DNA of 64,000 bases from contig NC_134280.1 in assembly GCF_949628215.1 (NCBI RefSeq), forward strand, positions 52,168,621 to 52,232,620, given 5' to 3'. Every line of letters starts with the position of its first letter. The stretch's first letter is position 1. This document shows, one piece after another, positions 1 through 12,778 of the stretch. The translations under genes and the position numbers were made by a program. The notes under the pieces were generated by a model. The model saw only the letters and a program-made list of their open reading frames with translations, had not been told where the DNA came from and made no database searches. Origin of the DNA: Phalacrocorax aristotelis. Taxonomy: Eukaryota > Chordata > Aves > Suliformes > Phalacrocoracidae.

Positions 1-2125
1 ATAGAGCACCATAACCTAGGGTAGAAAAAGACCTTAAAGGTAGAGATGCAAAATGCCCCTAGTACAGCTGAATCTCCAGAAAGGCCCTGAGGCTTTCAGC
101 AATCTGTGCTTTCTGATAGGTCCTGCAGCAGAGCCAAGGAAGGGATGACCAGGGCTGAGCAGTGAGGTGTAGTGCTGATGCACAGATTTCTCAGCAACCC
201 TAAGGTTGTCATGTAGAGCAGCAGGGGAGAGGAACCTAGAGGTGGCTGAAAAGCAGTGAAGCAAGATAGCAATGAAAGGTTTTTTGCTTTACCTGTGCAA
301 GAAGGGAGCCCAGGCTTTCCTCCCACACCAACTCTTGGTACATTCCTGGGCAACGAACTTCATGCACCTATACCAAGAGTCCCTTTACCTGGAAAATCAC
401 ACAGCAAACTTCCCCCTTCCCCCAGGATCAATTGCCTTGTAGCACAAAGGAATGGTGTAAAGAGCCTTGCTACAGAGAGAAGGAAAGCTTCGAGAGACTC
501 CACAGCAAAAAATGACCACACAGTCAGTTCTGTGCCACAGGCTTTGCAGACCTGGTGGGTACATCTCTTCCAAACTCTCCTTGTTCCCAGACAGTATTTT
601 GACTCACAGTGACAATGATCAACCAGTATGTGTTGGAGAAAATAAATTAGCTTTAATGTGGCATTTCACTCCCAGCATCCCCTTCAGTCTCATGTGACAC
701 AGAAGCAAAACAAACTCAACAATGAGGACCACTCGTTTCAGCCCATCCTTAAATAGCTTCAGTTCCTCATTAGTTTCCAAGATGTAGAAGGGACAGCACC
801 TTCCATGTAGGAGCTGCAAGGTGATATCACTTTGTGTTCTGCCAGCTGGGGCTGTTTCAATTGAAAATCAATTAGAAGTACTTAAGTTGTTTTTTTTAAA
901 AAAAAAAAAGTTAAAACTTTAGCCTGCTAATACTTCATATCTCTTTAGAGTACAGAAGTAGCAAGTAACCCTATGTATTCCATGCCAGTTTTAGAGCAAC
1001 ACCTTGCAGCAGCTTTCCAGATGCTTTAAGAAGGGACACAAGCTACTGAAGTTGATCTTGCTGAACAAGCCCTCTTAAATGCAAATGGAATTTAAACCCC
1101 TAAGACCTTGACTAGGTCTTACCATCCTGCAATACCCTTTCAATGAGCAATTGCATTGGTATCTTACAACTTTCTGAGGAATGGGCTGCAATTGCTGTAA
1201 TTTGATTTAAGGACTGTCAATGACCAGCCTTAGGACAGAAGGGGTGGGAAAGTTATTTTAAAAGTCTATTATCATTATCTTGATTTGGGATTTTGACTTA
1301 GAAGAATTGCAGCAGGTCTCAAGGATGAAGCTCTGCAGAGGCACTGAACCTATTGACTAAGGACGTATTTATTGCTGGGGTGTTAGATTGCAGTTAATAG
1401 AAAGGAAGGAAGGAATGAGTTTTCTGGTCAATACATAACAACCTTTCCACTAAGACATAAACAAATCCTTGTGCAATTGCCAAGTGACCTTTTCTTTTTC
1501 CATGTCTGGGAAAGCATTTTGAACATCACAAGTGGCCACTTTGCTGAAATTAAGAATGCATCTCACAGAAAACTGGTGGTCACTGCTGAAACAGCAAAGT
1601 TTTGCTTGGACTTCCATCCAGCAACAAATAAAAAGAGGAAAAGACCACATGGACAGCATGATTCTATTTCTTGAATGACCCAAGTCTAAAAATGACTTCA
1701 AAAAAGGGAGGACTGCAGGGAAGGGATCAGAGTATAGACGGATTGAATGTGACTGTACTAGGTCTATACTTTCTTCCACGTGGAGGTACTCTATACAATA
1801 ACTTACAATAATATTGTTCCCAGATTTACTACTTTGCTGTCCCTGCTTTTGAGCAAGATTAACTAAACTATGACTATTTGTCTTCAGCTGTCACCAGAAC
1901 ACAAATACTTTAAGTTAGTATCTACTGCATATACCTAGTTACAGGTTTAATACCTCCAAATACTGCAAAATTAATTCAGCACCAGTCCAGCGTCTGTAGT
2001 GTACCTGTTAATGCTGATAAAGAGCAAAGGGAAAATTTTTGACCAAACTGATCAGAACTAAAAAATCTGGAAATGCAAAGAAAACTTGAGTTCATGAGCT
2101 AGCACACGGTGTTTTAAAAATAATA

Positions 2126-2147
2126 GTTTGTTCCCCTGGGAACAAAC
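2126..2147. repeat. Perfect 10-base inverted repeat with 2-base centre
   Basis: The arms are GTTTGTTCCC (2126-2135) and GGGAACAAAC (2138-2147), separated by CT. The pairing is perfect. It could be a dimeric protein-binding site or chance; there is no gene nearby. Confidence 0.8.
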
Positions 2148-5100
2148 CACAGTTACTCAGTAAAAATTATATCCAGGAATGCTATTTTCACTTAGCAGCT
2201 TTTGGGCTTCTAAGCCTGGGGATTTGTTAGAAGCAGGGCTCCACCAGCCAGTTGTCCATCACCGATGGGTCTTTCCAAAGGGTTTCAGGTTCACATATAC
2301 ACACAATATACTATAATATTTGCTTTAAAATGGTTCAGAGTTTGGTTTTGGATTAGAATTCTTGATCATGAGCTTGTCAAAAAACAGACTGAGGAGGTAC
2401 TCATTAAACTTCCCAAGCTAAAATTTTACCTGCACACATAATAACAATGGTCATGAAAGCCCACAAAAACGTCTGTTAAAGTGCATATTAAAGGTCACAG
2501 TGTCAATATGTATTGGATTTCAGAGATATCAGGAACACTTTTACAAAAATCAGGGATTATCAACGTGGAAAATGTGGACTAAAAGCTACGCATTTAAATA
2601 AGACTTTCAAACTATTCAAACTCTTTGAAGTCAATTATATGGAAATACATGCCTAGATGTTAATGCATGTCAAATAATGACAGCTTAGTTAAAAAGCTAT
2701 TTTTTAAAATCAGTGTCATGTTTCAATACAATCACAGTATTTATTACAGTATAGTAGGAACTATTTTAAGCAGTCCTAATACTCTAGATGCTTTCAGTAA
2801 TGGCATCATATCACAATAGCTTTTCTTCTCATGCTCAAAAAGTTTTTTGCTTAAGAGAAGCAAGAATAGCAGATGTTAGAAAGGAAGAGTTATCTGATTA
2901 GTTGTTTTGAAGGGATGGGTATTGGCTCTGTATTTTATATCCCTTATTTTAGTGGTTAACATTTCAATTACATCACTTTTATATTCTTAATATCACTAGA
3001 AACATAATGTCAAATATTAACTTTGTAAATATCTTGAAAAATACTGCTGGATTTAAAAGGATATTTGATGCTAAAATATCTTTACAGTGTAATTTATAAA
3101 GATTTCAGTCTTACCACATGAATGCACTACAAGATTGATTGGTCCTATTATTCCCTGAAAGGCAGCCATGTGACTGTTCTTATATTAAGGTAAGCCATAA
3201 TATACTTATTTTATCTTAATGTTCAATGCTCACACTTTCTTTTGTCTGTCTGAGCAATTATGCAGCTTTTAGCAAGGCCTCTCAAACACTGGTTTCTGTT
3301 TGCACAGCTCTATGGCCATTGTAGTTAAAAGCTTTAATAGAGTAAATAAATACCTCTATATAACCAGCTGACTGTCTTCTATTTTCATGTACTGATGTAT
3401 TAAAAAGCCTGACACAGGCTGCTAATTTCAGTTCTCATTTTGTGTGTCTATGTCTTCAGTGTTGTATCAGACTTTGCTCTTCACATAAGTGTGTTAGGAC
3501 CTTCAGTGGGGACAGCAAAAGGAGCCCTTGGGGTCTTGTGTCACATGAAAAACCTGTTTAGTCCTGATTTGGAGGGATGTGTGAGTGCACGGTAGCTGTG
3601 CACAGTTAGAAACATGGAGCAACCACATGGCAAAAGGCTCTTTTCACCTAACTTCGGGGATTTGAAGTTTGGGCACAGAAAACCGCATAAACACCTTACC
3701 TCCCCTATGCTAATCACCCCAAGAGACAGGAATCATCTTCTAGAGGTGCTCTCTGGATTAAGGGAGATCTATATGAACCCATAATGCCAGAGAGATCTCT
3801 TCAGATGGCTTAAGTTAAGTGAAAGGAGCCCTGCTTAACATGACAGCATATAGCCTTAGAGATTTTAGCTTATGTAAAAAATACAGATACTTTCATAAAT
3901 CAGTTGGAGCAGTGGAGGCTAATTTAGGTTAATTTTACAAAGGTTTTGTGGTATGTCTGCACTTTGCTGCTATTGGAGTGACAGCAGGGTGGACATGCCT
4001 TTAGGAAATGGGATGTCTAGTGATTCATGCAAGGTGCTGAGAGCCCTGAATCTTTGACAGTGAATGCGCTGAGTGTAGACTGGGTACCACTGGGTGTACA
4101 CTGTTCAGTAATACATAGGTGTACTACTAGTTTGGTAATTTATCATGCTCTTTTAAAGTAAACAGCTGAAAATAAAGCCATGAAACAAACTAGACACTAC
4201 ATAATAAAAATCATCATGTTCTATGTTCTTTCCGAAATTCTCAGACCTCTCATTTTAAAAAATAAAAAAAACAGCTGGTTTCTGCACATCAGCAATATTT
4301 TCTTAAGTGGTATGGTTTAAAAGGCAGCAGCAAATCTTGATGGCATTGTTTCCCTTCCTTGGGCATTATGCAGAAAGAATTAGAAACTATCGCTGTTTAT
4401 CTGGTGTTTATCTCAAACATGCGTGAACTACCAAAAGTAAAAAGAACTTATTTGTAGAGGACAAATATCTGTTTCCTTATCTACTTTTTCTTCAGGCCAC
4501 TGAATCTTAACTGGCAAACAAAAATGGTTTTGTGGCTCTGAGACTTATCAGGCTTCATCAGAAACGTTTATTTACAAGCAGTTTCTCGAAGTTGACTGTA
4601 TTATACGGTAAATTCAAGTGTTTTTATAAGCTAACAGTCAGCACTTAAGCAAACTGATAAAACACCATTTACGTGAACAGTAGCACATCTATGCTTTTGA
4701 CCCAACATTGTTTACTTACAGCCAGAGTAGGAGTGCTAGTCTGAATCTAGAGGTTACACTATAGTCACAGAATTATTTCTGAGATTGACAAAGCTAGTTT
4801 AGTCTAGCCCCAGGGTAAAATGTCAGGGATTACCTTAGTCCATTAAAGGTACATACAGAGGTTCATAGAGAGCATGCTGCATCTCCATCCTGCCCCACTC
4901 ATCACCCTGAACTGCACCAGAATTATCAACCCATGCCACAAGCTCGTCACCCCCTGGGTCTCTATTGCCTTACTGCATATTTTTCTCTCTTTGGAATATC
5001 AGTGAAGCTCCTTTACATAGGTCATCTATGTGGCTGCTACATCCACAACAACAGCAGTAAACAAAGCTGCTAGTTCACCCCACAGCCCTTAACCCCATGC

Positions 5101-8100
5101 ACTGTGTGGCCAGGTCTTTCTGATTGGTAGACAGATACTGAAGATACCATTACACAAACCTTCAGGCTCCATTCCCTGAGAGGTAGGAGTAAATTTCTCT
5201 TATTGGTGAGCTGTTCCTTTTCATTGTCTGTTGTGAGGTTTCTTGCACTTTCCTTGGAAGGCGCTACTTGGTCAGTCATTGCCAAAGGCAGCTTAAAGGA
5301 TTTGCAGGTCTGGCTGCCAGAATTAATCTGACACACCTCTTTGTAAAACGTGTTCTTTGTGTTTTCCTATTATAACTGCTTTGCAGCATTTCCCAAGAAA
5401 ATGCAGAAGGCTTCTTGGACTACCAACACTTGAGTAGACTGTACGTGAAGTCTGCCAGCACCATTCCTCTTATTCCAAGAGGAATGGCTATTTTATACCC
5501 TGGAGAGATGAACTGTGCAGAAGGAAGAGGGTCGTGGGAGGCCGGAGTGTGTGTGGGTAGGACAGACAGGCAGTTCCAGCTGTGGAAAACTGAATCCCTG
5601 TGAAGGAGGACATCTCCCTCTGTGAGCACTGAAGATGACTTTGGATTCAGATTAGTGTTCCTTTCTCCTTGAGACACTAGCAGTTTTCTTTAAATCTGAA
5701 CAATGCCTAATTTAGAGAACTAGAGGAAAAAGAATATTCCGTTTCGTAATCTATTGCCTTAAAAATACCTCAACAGTCACACACACTCAAAACTAGAACC
5801 AGGAAAGAAGTTGCACTTTCCTGTTACGTAGCTTCTCCATCATCAGCAAACCTTCACAAAACCTCTCAGTGGGGAGTTAAGCTTTGACATCAGCATATCT
5901 CCATAAAACTTTTAAAGTTAGAAAGTGAACAGACCAGATCCTCCACTAGCTAAAAATCAGGGTAGGCTTAGTAAAACTGAAGGAAGAGGGGTTGCTGACA
6001 ACAATTGCAGATACAGCCTGTTCGGGTGCCTCCTTCAAGGTATGCCCATTTTTTCTTACCTTTTTGACAGAAATGAGGTGGAAGCTATATATGCCAGGAA
6101 GGATCTCCAGAATTCTCATGTACCAAATATTTTTATTTCACAGCGACAGAAAAAAAGTCAAAGGAAAAACTGGATAAGGGTTGTAGAGTTGCGTTCACCT
6201 AGGCATGCTGGAAATTAACTCCTGTTTTACATAACACTGTTTCTTGTGTTTACTTCTCTCATGTAATTTTTGCAGTCTTCGTCTGTTGAACATATCTTCT
6301 GTTCGGTAACTTGTATAATGTGTTGCCTTCTTAGCTAAACATACAGATGAAATAAAAAGTTTAGAGGAATAACCTCCCTCCTACCAGAAACAGAAAGACA
6401 TTATTTCATATCAAAATGAAACTCATTTCACCATTAAGTTTCCTAATCTTTTGATGAGCAGAGGTCCTTTTTTGGAAAACCAGACTTCTAACTCTTTCAC
6501 TTATCTTTCTCAATCCTATTTTTGGGAAAAAAAAAATCTTCCTCACAAAAGCCATAGCTTACAAAAAATACAAAGTAGAGAAGATGGAAGGAAACACGAT
6601 TGATTCTAAGTCCAGCTCTTGCAGGCTGCTCTTCCTCTCAAAGCCATGGACTCTTTTTTTTGTTTTAGCCATCTTATTGTTTTCTTTAAATATGAGTGAC
6701 CTAGAAGAGTTATCTAAGCCAAGTGTGCAGAGGGGCCTGTGCCTTACTCTATGAAACTGCAAACATCAGAATTTTGAAGCTGCTTTGGGAAAGAGAAACA
6801 CACAATCCATTTACTACAGGTTTTAGTCTCTTCTTTCAATTCAAATCAGTTTTGAAACAGCTTTCTTAATTTTTTAAGCTGCCTCTGAATTTTCCCATCT
6901 GTTCTCAGTTACCTGGTCCCCAACACACTTTAGTCCTTGCCTGTGTTGTGTGAAAGCAGGAAGACCAACAACCCTTGTTCATTCCCTATTTGCCCCTTCC
7001 CACCTTCTAATGTCACAGGCTGTCAGACCATATGCCCCGCTATTGTGCTAATGCCAAGGGAGCTCTGCTTTAAATAAAAATCAGGACACCAGATCTGGAA
7101 ATGTCTCCTGGAATGCATCTTAACAACTTCACTGGAGACTGAGGAGTGAACTGAAGGAAGCTGGAGCTGAACATTACCCGTGCTGAAATTATTGAGTTAA
7201 AATAGTCCCCCAGGAAAATGAAAACAAATAAATTGTATTATTTCCTGTACTGTATTTTCCAGAAAATGTTTTTGTTGTGACTGATACACAACTAAAGACT
7301 TCCTTCTCAGCTGCTGAAGGACTTACTGAGGTGGCCCTTACAAATGTGTAACTTTGCAGAACCAGGAAGAGAAGCTGAATCCCCATGTCATGCACAGTCT
7401 ACAGTAAAATTTACACCGCTGGTACGCAACCCAACACCCCTTCCCCAGCCCCCGCCAGGAGCATGACAAACACCAGTAACTCCTGTGGTGTAATACAATA
7501 TGTCACATTACTTGACAAATCTACCAGAAGGACTGACCCTTGCATAGCACGTTGATAAATCATTCATGAACAGATTTTCCTTCACCTTTGCATGTGGATT
7601 AAGGAGAGGGGAGTAAAGGAGAAAATGTGGGTGTCACGGCAGGAACAGCACAAGTGCAAATACTGTTGCATGGAGAGTTAAAATTCCCCAGCTTGCTTTC
7701 CCAACTTCTCCAGGAGCTATACGTGCATTTAAGAAGGTGTGTCTGTTTGCTGCCTTTTCCGCCTGATATGCCAACAGAAATGCCTGCATCCTGCCCACTC
7801 TCCCTCAAGCATTTGACTGAGAAAATAATACCTCTTCACCTGCAGGCATTCAAACCAAAGTTCCAAACTTTGTAAAGTCATTTGTAAAGTCATTTCCCCT
7901 GCACTATGGGGACAGCAGAGCAGTCCCTGTTTCCTGAAAATGTTGGTCAATAAGACTTAACTTTCAGGTAGCAGCATGTTAAAGGGTGCTAATTCTTGTA
8001 CCTATGGGGTTGGGATTTGAGCACGTGACAAAGCCAAAATACTGTCCAGAAGATGACTATGGCTAACTTCAACAAGGAAGGGAGACCCTGTTTGCTGGGA

Positions 8101-9550
8101 GACAAGGAGGGCTGATGCAGAACCCTTGTGTACAGCACTCTTGTGCAGGTTTTTGTTTGGGTGAACTTTGTAGTGGATATGTTCGTGGATTCACCTGGGA
8201 AAAACTGCCTGGGAGATCAGCAGAGGCTGCAAAACCTGTATGCTGTTGCCACTTTTCCCCCTCTACCAGAAGTATTAAAACGTGCCCAAATAAAGACCAA
8301 GCTTACTTCCAAAGGTCCCAAGTCCATAAGAAGAAACTTCGGACCAGGTTTGCAATGCATTTATCTTGGGAGGACTTGTAGCTGCTGAGAGCTCCCTGTC
8401 TCAACATACATCTGTAAGAGGAAGCAGTGCTTGCTCTCTCCCACAGGCAGGCCTGAGGGAGCATCCTTACATCTAAATTAGGACCAGCGTTATTCTTCTT
8501 ACTACAGTTTGTACCCTGATGGTAATACATTGGATTTTGCTCCTCAGTATTTCACTTTGAAACCCATCCTTGTGATTTTGTGCAAATGATTGCTTACTTG
8601 CCGTGCAGAAAATCTGCTATAGTGTTTCTGAAGAACGCACCTTTCAACACATGGCTTAAGAAACAAAAAAGCTGAGAAGGGGCATGGCAGATGCTTCTAT
8701 TCAGCTGTCAAGAATGACTCTGAATTTGACTGTATTTGGGTCTGAACTCTTTCCTGAATAAGATGCATAGTGAAAAATAAATAGAAGCAAAAGAAAGTGA
8801 CCCCATTGGGGAAATGGAGTGGTAAGACTCTCTATAAAGGTGAAAGAAGAGATTTCAGGAGCATTTCTCTCCATAGCTACAACAGATGAGTGACAGTGGA
8901 AAGCAAAACAATGAAAAAGCAGCCTTATTTCTGACAGTGGTAATTTCTGATGCACTGTGTGGGTTTTAACTCTGTTCATAAACGCAGCGGGAGGAAGCTG
9001 GCTCTGAAACTGCACTGCTTTTTTTTTGTGGGAGTCCTCAAGTTTTGTATCTCAAAATAGCCTCCTAAACACACTGGTTTTAACCTTGTGACACAGAAAG
9101 AAAACTGCAGAAGAACTGACTGAATACTGAAGAAACAATTTTGAAATTAACGGTTAAGAATTAACACCAGAGCTTGCCAAAGAAGAGAAAAAAGTTCAGA
9201 CTGAATTTATAAAGGAGGGCTAGCAGTTCAATAAAAGTACCAGGAGGAAAGACCCGAAAGTAGGAAGTCACAGACAAGCAAGAACATTATCCTGGTGTGC
9301 ACAGATGACAGAAGAGAGCAGAAGAGCTAGTTCAGACAACCAGGACACTCTCAGTCTCAGAGAGAAGGAAGAACAGGGAAGAAAGCGCAGGAGACCTGAA
9401 AGTGCATTCATGACTCGCAACAACTGGGAAGTACATGGTTGCATAAAAAAGTACATATTTTTTACAGTTAAAAGGAGAGCTCATTCATTACTCTCAGGAC
9501 AGTAGTACGCAATGAGGGCTTACTACAGTGTATTCATTCAGTTCCAGGGG

Positions 9551-9565
9551 AAAAAAAAAAAAAAA
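9551..9565. repeat. A15 homopolymer run
   Basis: Fifteen adenines follow CCAGGGG. No retrotransposed gene was recognised upstream of it, so it is listed only as a simple repeat. Confidence 0.9.
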
Positions 9566-11068
9566 TCTCCTGAACAGTATTTCCACAAGCCTCAGACCTG
9601 ATAAAGTCTGGTTTCCTACAGGGTTCTGTCTACTTGGTCCACCAAAATTTTAAGTTACTAAATGGAATTTTACATGAACAACACTAATATTATTCATCCA
9701 AGCTAAGAATGTTATGAATGTGCCAGCTTTCAGTTGGTACATACATCTTAGTAAACATCAGAAAATCCACCCATCAGTTCAGAGGTTTTTTAAGGTGTGG
9801 GGCAATGAAGTCTTGTTTCCAACATATACGCATTTTGATGCTAGGCTCTCATGTTGATTCCTTGTGCGATAAGGGGTAAATTAATACTGAAGCTTCTCCT
9901 GCAGTGGAAGGTCTTTAACAGACCTATCTAATAAAGTTTCTTTTACTCGGCTAACTAATTTCTCTAGCCTTACAGAAACTTACAGAAACTTAAAACATCT
10001 AGCTATCTGCCAAATTTGATTGGAACTGGCCAAAGGCCCAGAAAATGGCCTAGGGAACAGACCGATGTTTACACCAGGGTATGCATTATTATTGTATAAC
10101 ACATATTGCATACATAAGAGGTCATTATTTAAAAGGGGGATCTTTTCTACTAACTCCTGATGTTAAAGATTGGAGTCATTTGAGTGACCAGGAATATTTC
10201 TTTTTCAGGGACACAGTGACAAGGCTTTGGCAGTGCCCTTGGTAAAGCAGAGTGCATGTCTCTGCATACTCACTGTTGCTTCTGGAAAACACTTTCTGCA
10301 GACACAGGTTGGCTTGTGTTCAGCAAAGCCAGAAAACAATCTATTTTTGAATGTTCACAGAGTCCAGCATTTGCATAGTTGGCATATTACTCCAGAGGGA
10401 GCAAAAAAACCCTGAAAGTATTTGCAGGAGAAACAAAACTGCAGGGCAAGAATGGGGTGTGTATAATTTGTAAAGATCTCCACAAATTCTGAAATCCCAC
10501 CCTCTACTTTTGATTAAGCATTTCCTTACTGTTTAATTCCAGAGCCAATAAACATGATTTCAGTTCTTTTCAATTTCCATTTGCTGCTTTTGCTGTAAAT
10601 GTACATTGGCCCTCATTTATTTAATAACAAGGTCCTATATTTACTCTTCCCTGATATTTACTTCTTGCAAAATAGAAACTCATTACATCTGCAATATTCC
10701 TAGCCAGTTTACACTGTAACATGTTGGGCTGGTTTATCATCCATGGATGATAAGTGAAAGGTATGCCACTGGTGGGTCATCTAACTTAATGTGCCACCAT
10801 CCTCTCTGGACATTTTGCCCAGGATAAATCAGATAGTACATCTACCAGTAAACAGCTAATGACTCCTTTTCAACACACTATTAAGCAGTTTGGGATCCAT
10901 GCAGCCCTGTTGTGTACCTAAAGGGTTTCTCACCACTACCAGACTATAAATTTGCCAGTGTGACCATGCTAATCGGGGAAACCTTCCTCTTTTTTACAGA
11001 TTTGTCAGTACATTCCTTCATGCCTTTGCTTGTACATGTATGTGTATATATTTACATGTATCTATAAG

Positions 11069-11096
11069 ATATGATATGGTATGATGTGATATGATT
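11069..11096. repeat. Short ATGAT/ATGGT-type tandem repeat
   Basis: Imperfect copies of a five-base unit (ATGAT, ATGGT, ATGTG) follow each other, just after a TA/TG-rich patch. Confidence 0.65.
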
Positions 11097-11404
11097 TGTA
11101 TAATCTCAAAGGTGCCTGGTCCTAACTTCACTAGACTGTCTCTTTGCCATATGTCCTTGCATCCTGGTACAATTCTGGGCAGGGCCCATCTTTATGGTAC
11201 TTGTGCCTCTGGTCTTATATTGATGTCCTGAGTCTGAATCCAGTTTCTGTTGTGTTGCCACCCAGTAGTGGGTGGTACTTTGTTCCAGAAGTGGCAATGT
11301 GTGCTATATCATCAGCTTTCAACTGCATTTGCCCACTGTCTCAGAATGCTTTTATTGTACATTGCCCCACCTATCCATGTACTGCCACTACAATTTATGC
11401 CTTA

Positions 11405-11697
11405 TCAACCTCCTGGGCTGCATTGGGCAGAGTGTTGCCAGATGGTTGAGAGGGGGAGGGATCCTTCTTCTCTAGTCAGCACTGGTGAGGCACATCCAGA
11501 GTGCTGTGTGCAGTTCTGGGCTCCTTGGTACAAGAGAGATACGGAGCCATTGGAGCAAGTCCAGCAAACAGCCACAGACATGATTAAGGAACAGAAGCAT
11601 CTGTCATGTGAGGAGAGGCTGAGCTACCTGGGGTTGGTTAGCCAGGAGAAGAGAAGGCTCATGAGGTGCCTTAGCCTTGTGTATAAACATCTGACAG
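11405..11697 (+). mobile_element. Worn CR1 LINE fragment, plus strand
   Basis: The text TCCTGGGCTGCATTGGGCAG and what follows matches the CR1 ORF2 3' region. The translation from about 11,460 keeps ECCVQFWAPWYK, LEQVQQTATDMIK, CEERLSYLGL and EKRRL, the usual end-of-RT pattern of CR1. The fragment stops near 11,697 without the 3' tail and terminal octamers, and starts well inside the element, so it is truncated at both ends. Frame breaks show that it is dead. Confidence 0.85.
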
Positions 11698-12743
11698 CTT
11701 ATTTTCTTGCTGTTTTTCCTGTTTCAGCAAGTTTCTAAACTGCTTATTGTAAGGTATGGCTGAGATATCCTGGAGAAATAAAATTTCTTACACGTGCCCT
11801 GTTCTCACAATATTGAGTAAGCATATTCTGCTATTCACCTGGTTATTCACACTTTGTAGGTTCTTATATTTTCAGTAGAATATTTGTTGGACTATAACAT
11901 CCACATTCTTGGTATACGTTTCTGTTTCACTTCTGGAGATCCCACAGATGTTCCCTTGGTCTGCACTTCTTCCAGCACTGTCAAGTGGCTGTTTTGATCT
12001 CACCCCTACCTGATCTACCTAGACTAGTTTGTAGCTGACATCATGCTCTTCTAGGACTGCAAGTGCATTTCCAGGGACTGTCTTCCTTCAAGGCTTGCTG
12101 GCACTATCAACTTTTCCGCCTTCAGGCTCTCACATAAATTATTCTGACGACTGTTGTAAAATTATGTAATGTTCAAACATTTTACTGAGGCATGATTGAG
12201 GTATGAACACACCATATGTAAAGATTATTATATAGTTGTATATATTATTATAGCTGCTGCTTGTCTCTTAAACTACCACTTTTCTGGTCAGCTGAGTCAG
12301 CTAAGGGAGGTTTTGTACAAGAAATCACAATTCTGGTGTCAGATGCCTGCAGATACTTATTCCACATAAACATTGCTTGGGCAGTGCAACACCGAAGTGA
12401 ATATTCATGGTTCAGGAGGCCTGAAAATATGAAAAGGACCAGAGGTAAAAAAGAAGGCTCTGATTTAGACAAAGGACATGATCAAATCCACACTGAATCT
12501 AAGACTGGACTCAGGACTTTGACTGAAATAGGGAGGTCCTGGAAGGACTGAACTTTGATTAACCAGGCTTTGACTAAGAGAAGGGATGTTGTTTAGTAGC
12601 TTCTAAAATAGTTGTGAAAGGTTGCTATCAGAGGAAACACTCTCTAAAATAGGTCTCAGCTTGTAAAGTAAAACTGTAGTCAAACTAACAACAAAAGCCA
12701 GCTCAGTAACAGGAACATTTTAAACAGATTGACTTCAATCTTT

Positions 12744-12778
12744 AAAAAAAGAAAAAAAAAAAACAAAAAGAAAAAAAA
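12744..12778. repeat. A-rich simple repeat
   Basis: A purine tract of adenines interrupted by single G or C. The poly-lysine and poly-phenylalanine stretches in the overlapping open frames come from it. Confidence 0.9.

Larger units (their letters stand above)
1..11404. other. Intergenic, no supported gene
   Basis: This stretch is AT-rich DNA with only short, unconserved open frames on both strands. It holds T8A12 at 890-909, a 10-base inverted repeat at 2126-2147, a small tandem duplication (TTTGTAAAGTCA) at about 7870-7893, A15 at 9551-9565 and a short ATGAT-type repeat near 11,069-11,096. No domain, tRNA or clear interspersed repeat could be named. If a neighbouring mucin gene lies upstream, its cysteine-knot end is not visible here. 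Confidence 0.6.

Noticed and set aside
619..819. Possible exon or processed pseudogene on the minus strand
   Set aside because: The 66-codon frame has no domain or known family and no poly(A) tail or splice borders worth trusting.
4760..4990. Possible CR1 3' end (TCACAGAATT)
   Set aside because: Only about ten bases match; the following sequence does not follow the CR1 tail.
11250..11738. 162-codon plus-strand open frame as a protein gene
   Set aside because: Its C-terminal two thirds is a worn CR1 reverse-transcriptase fragment; the start is random upstream sequence.
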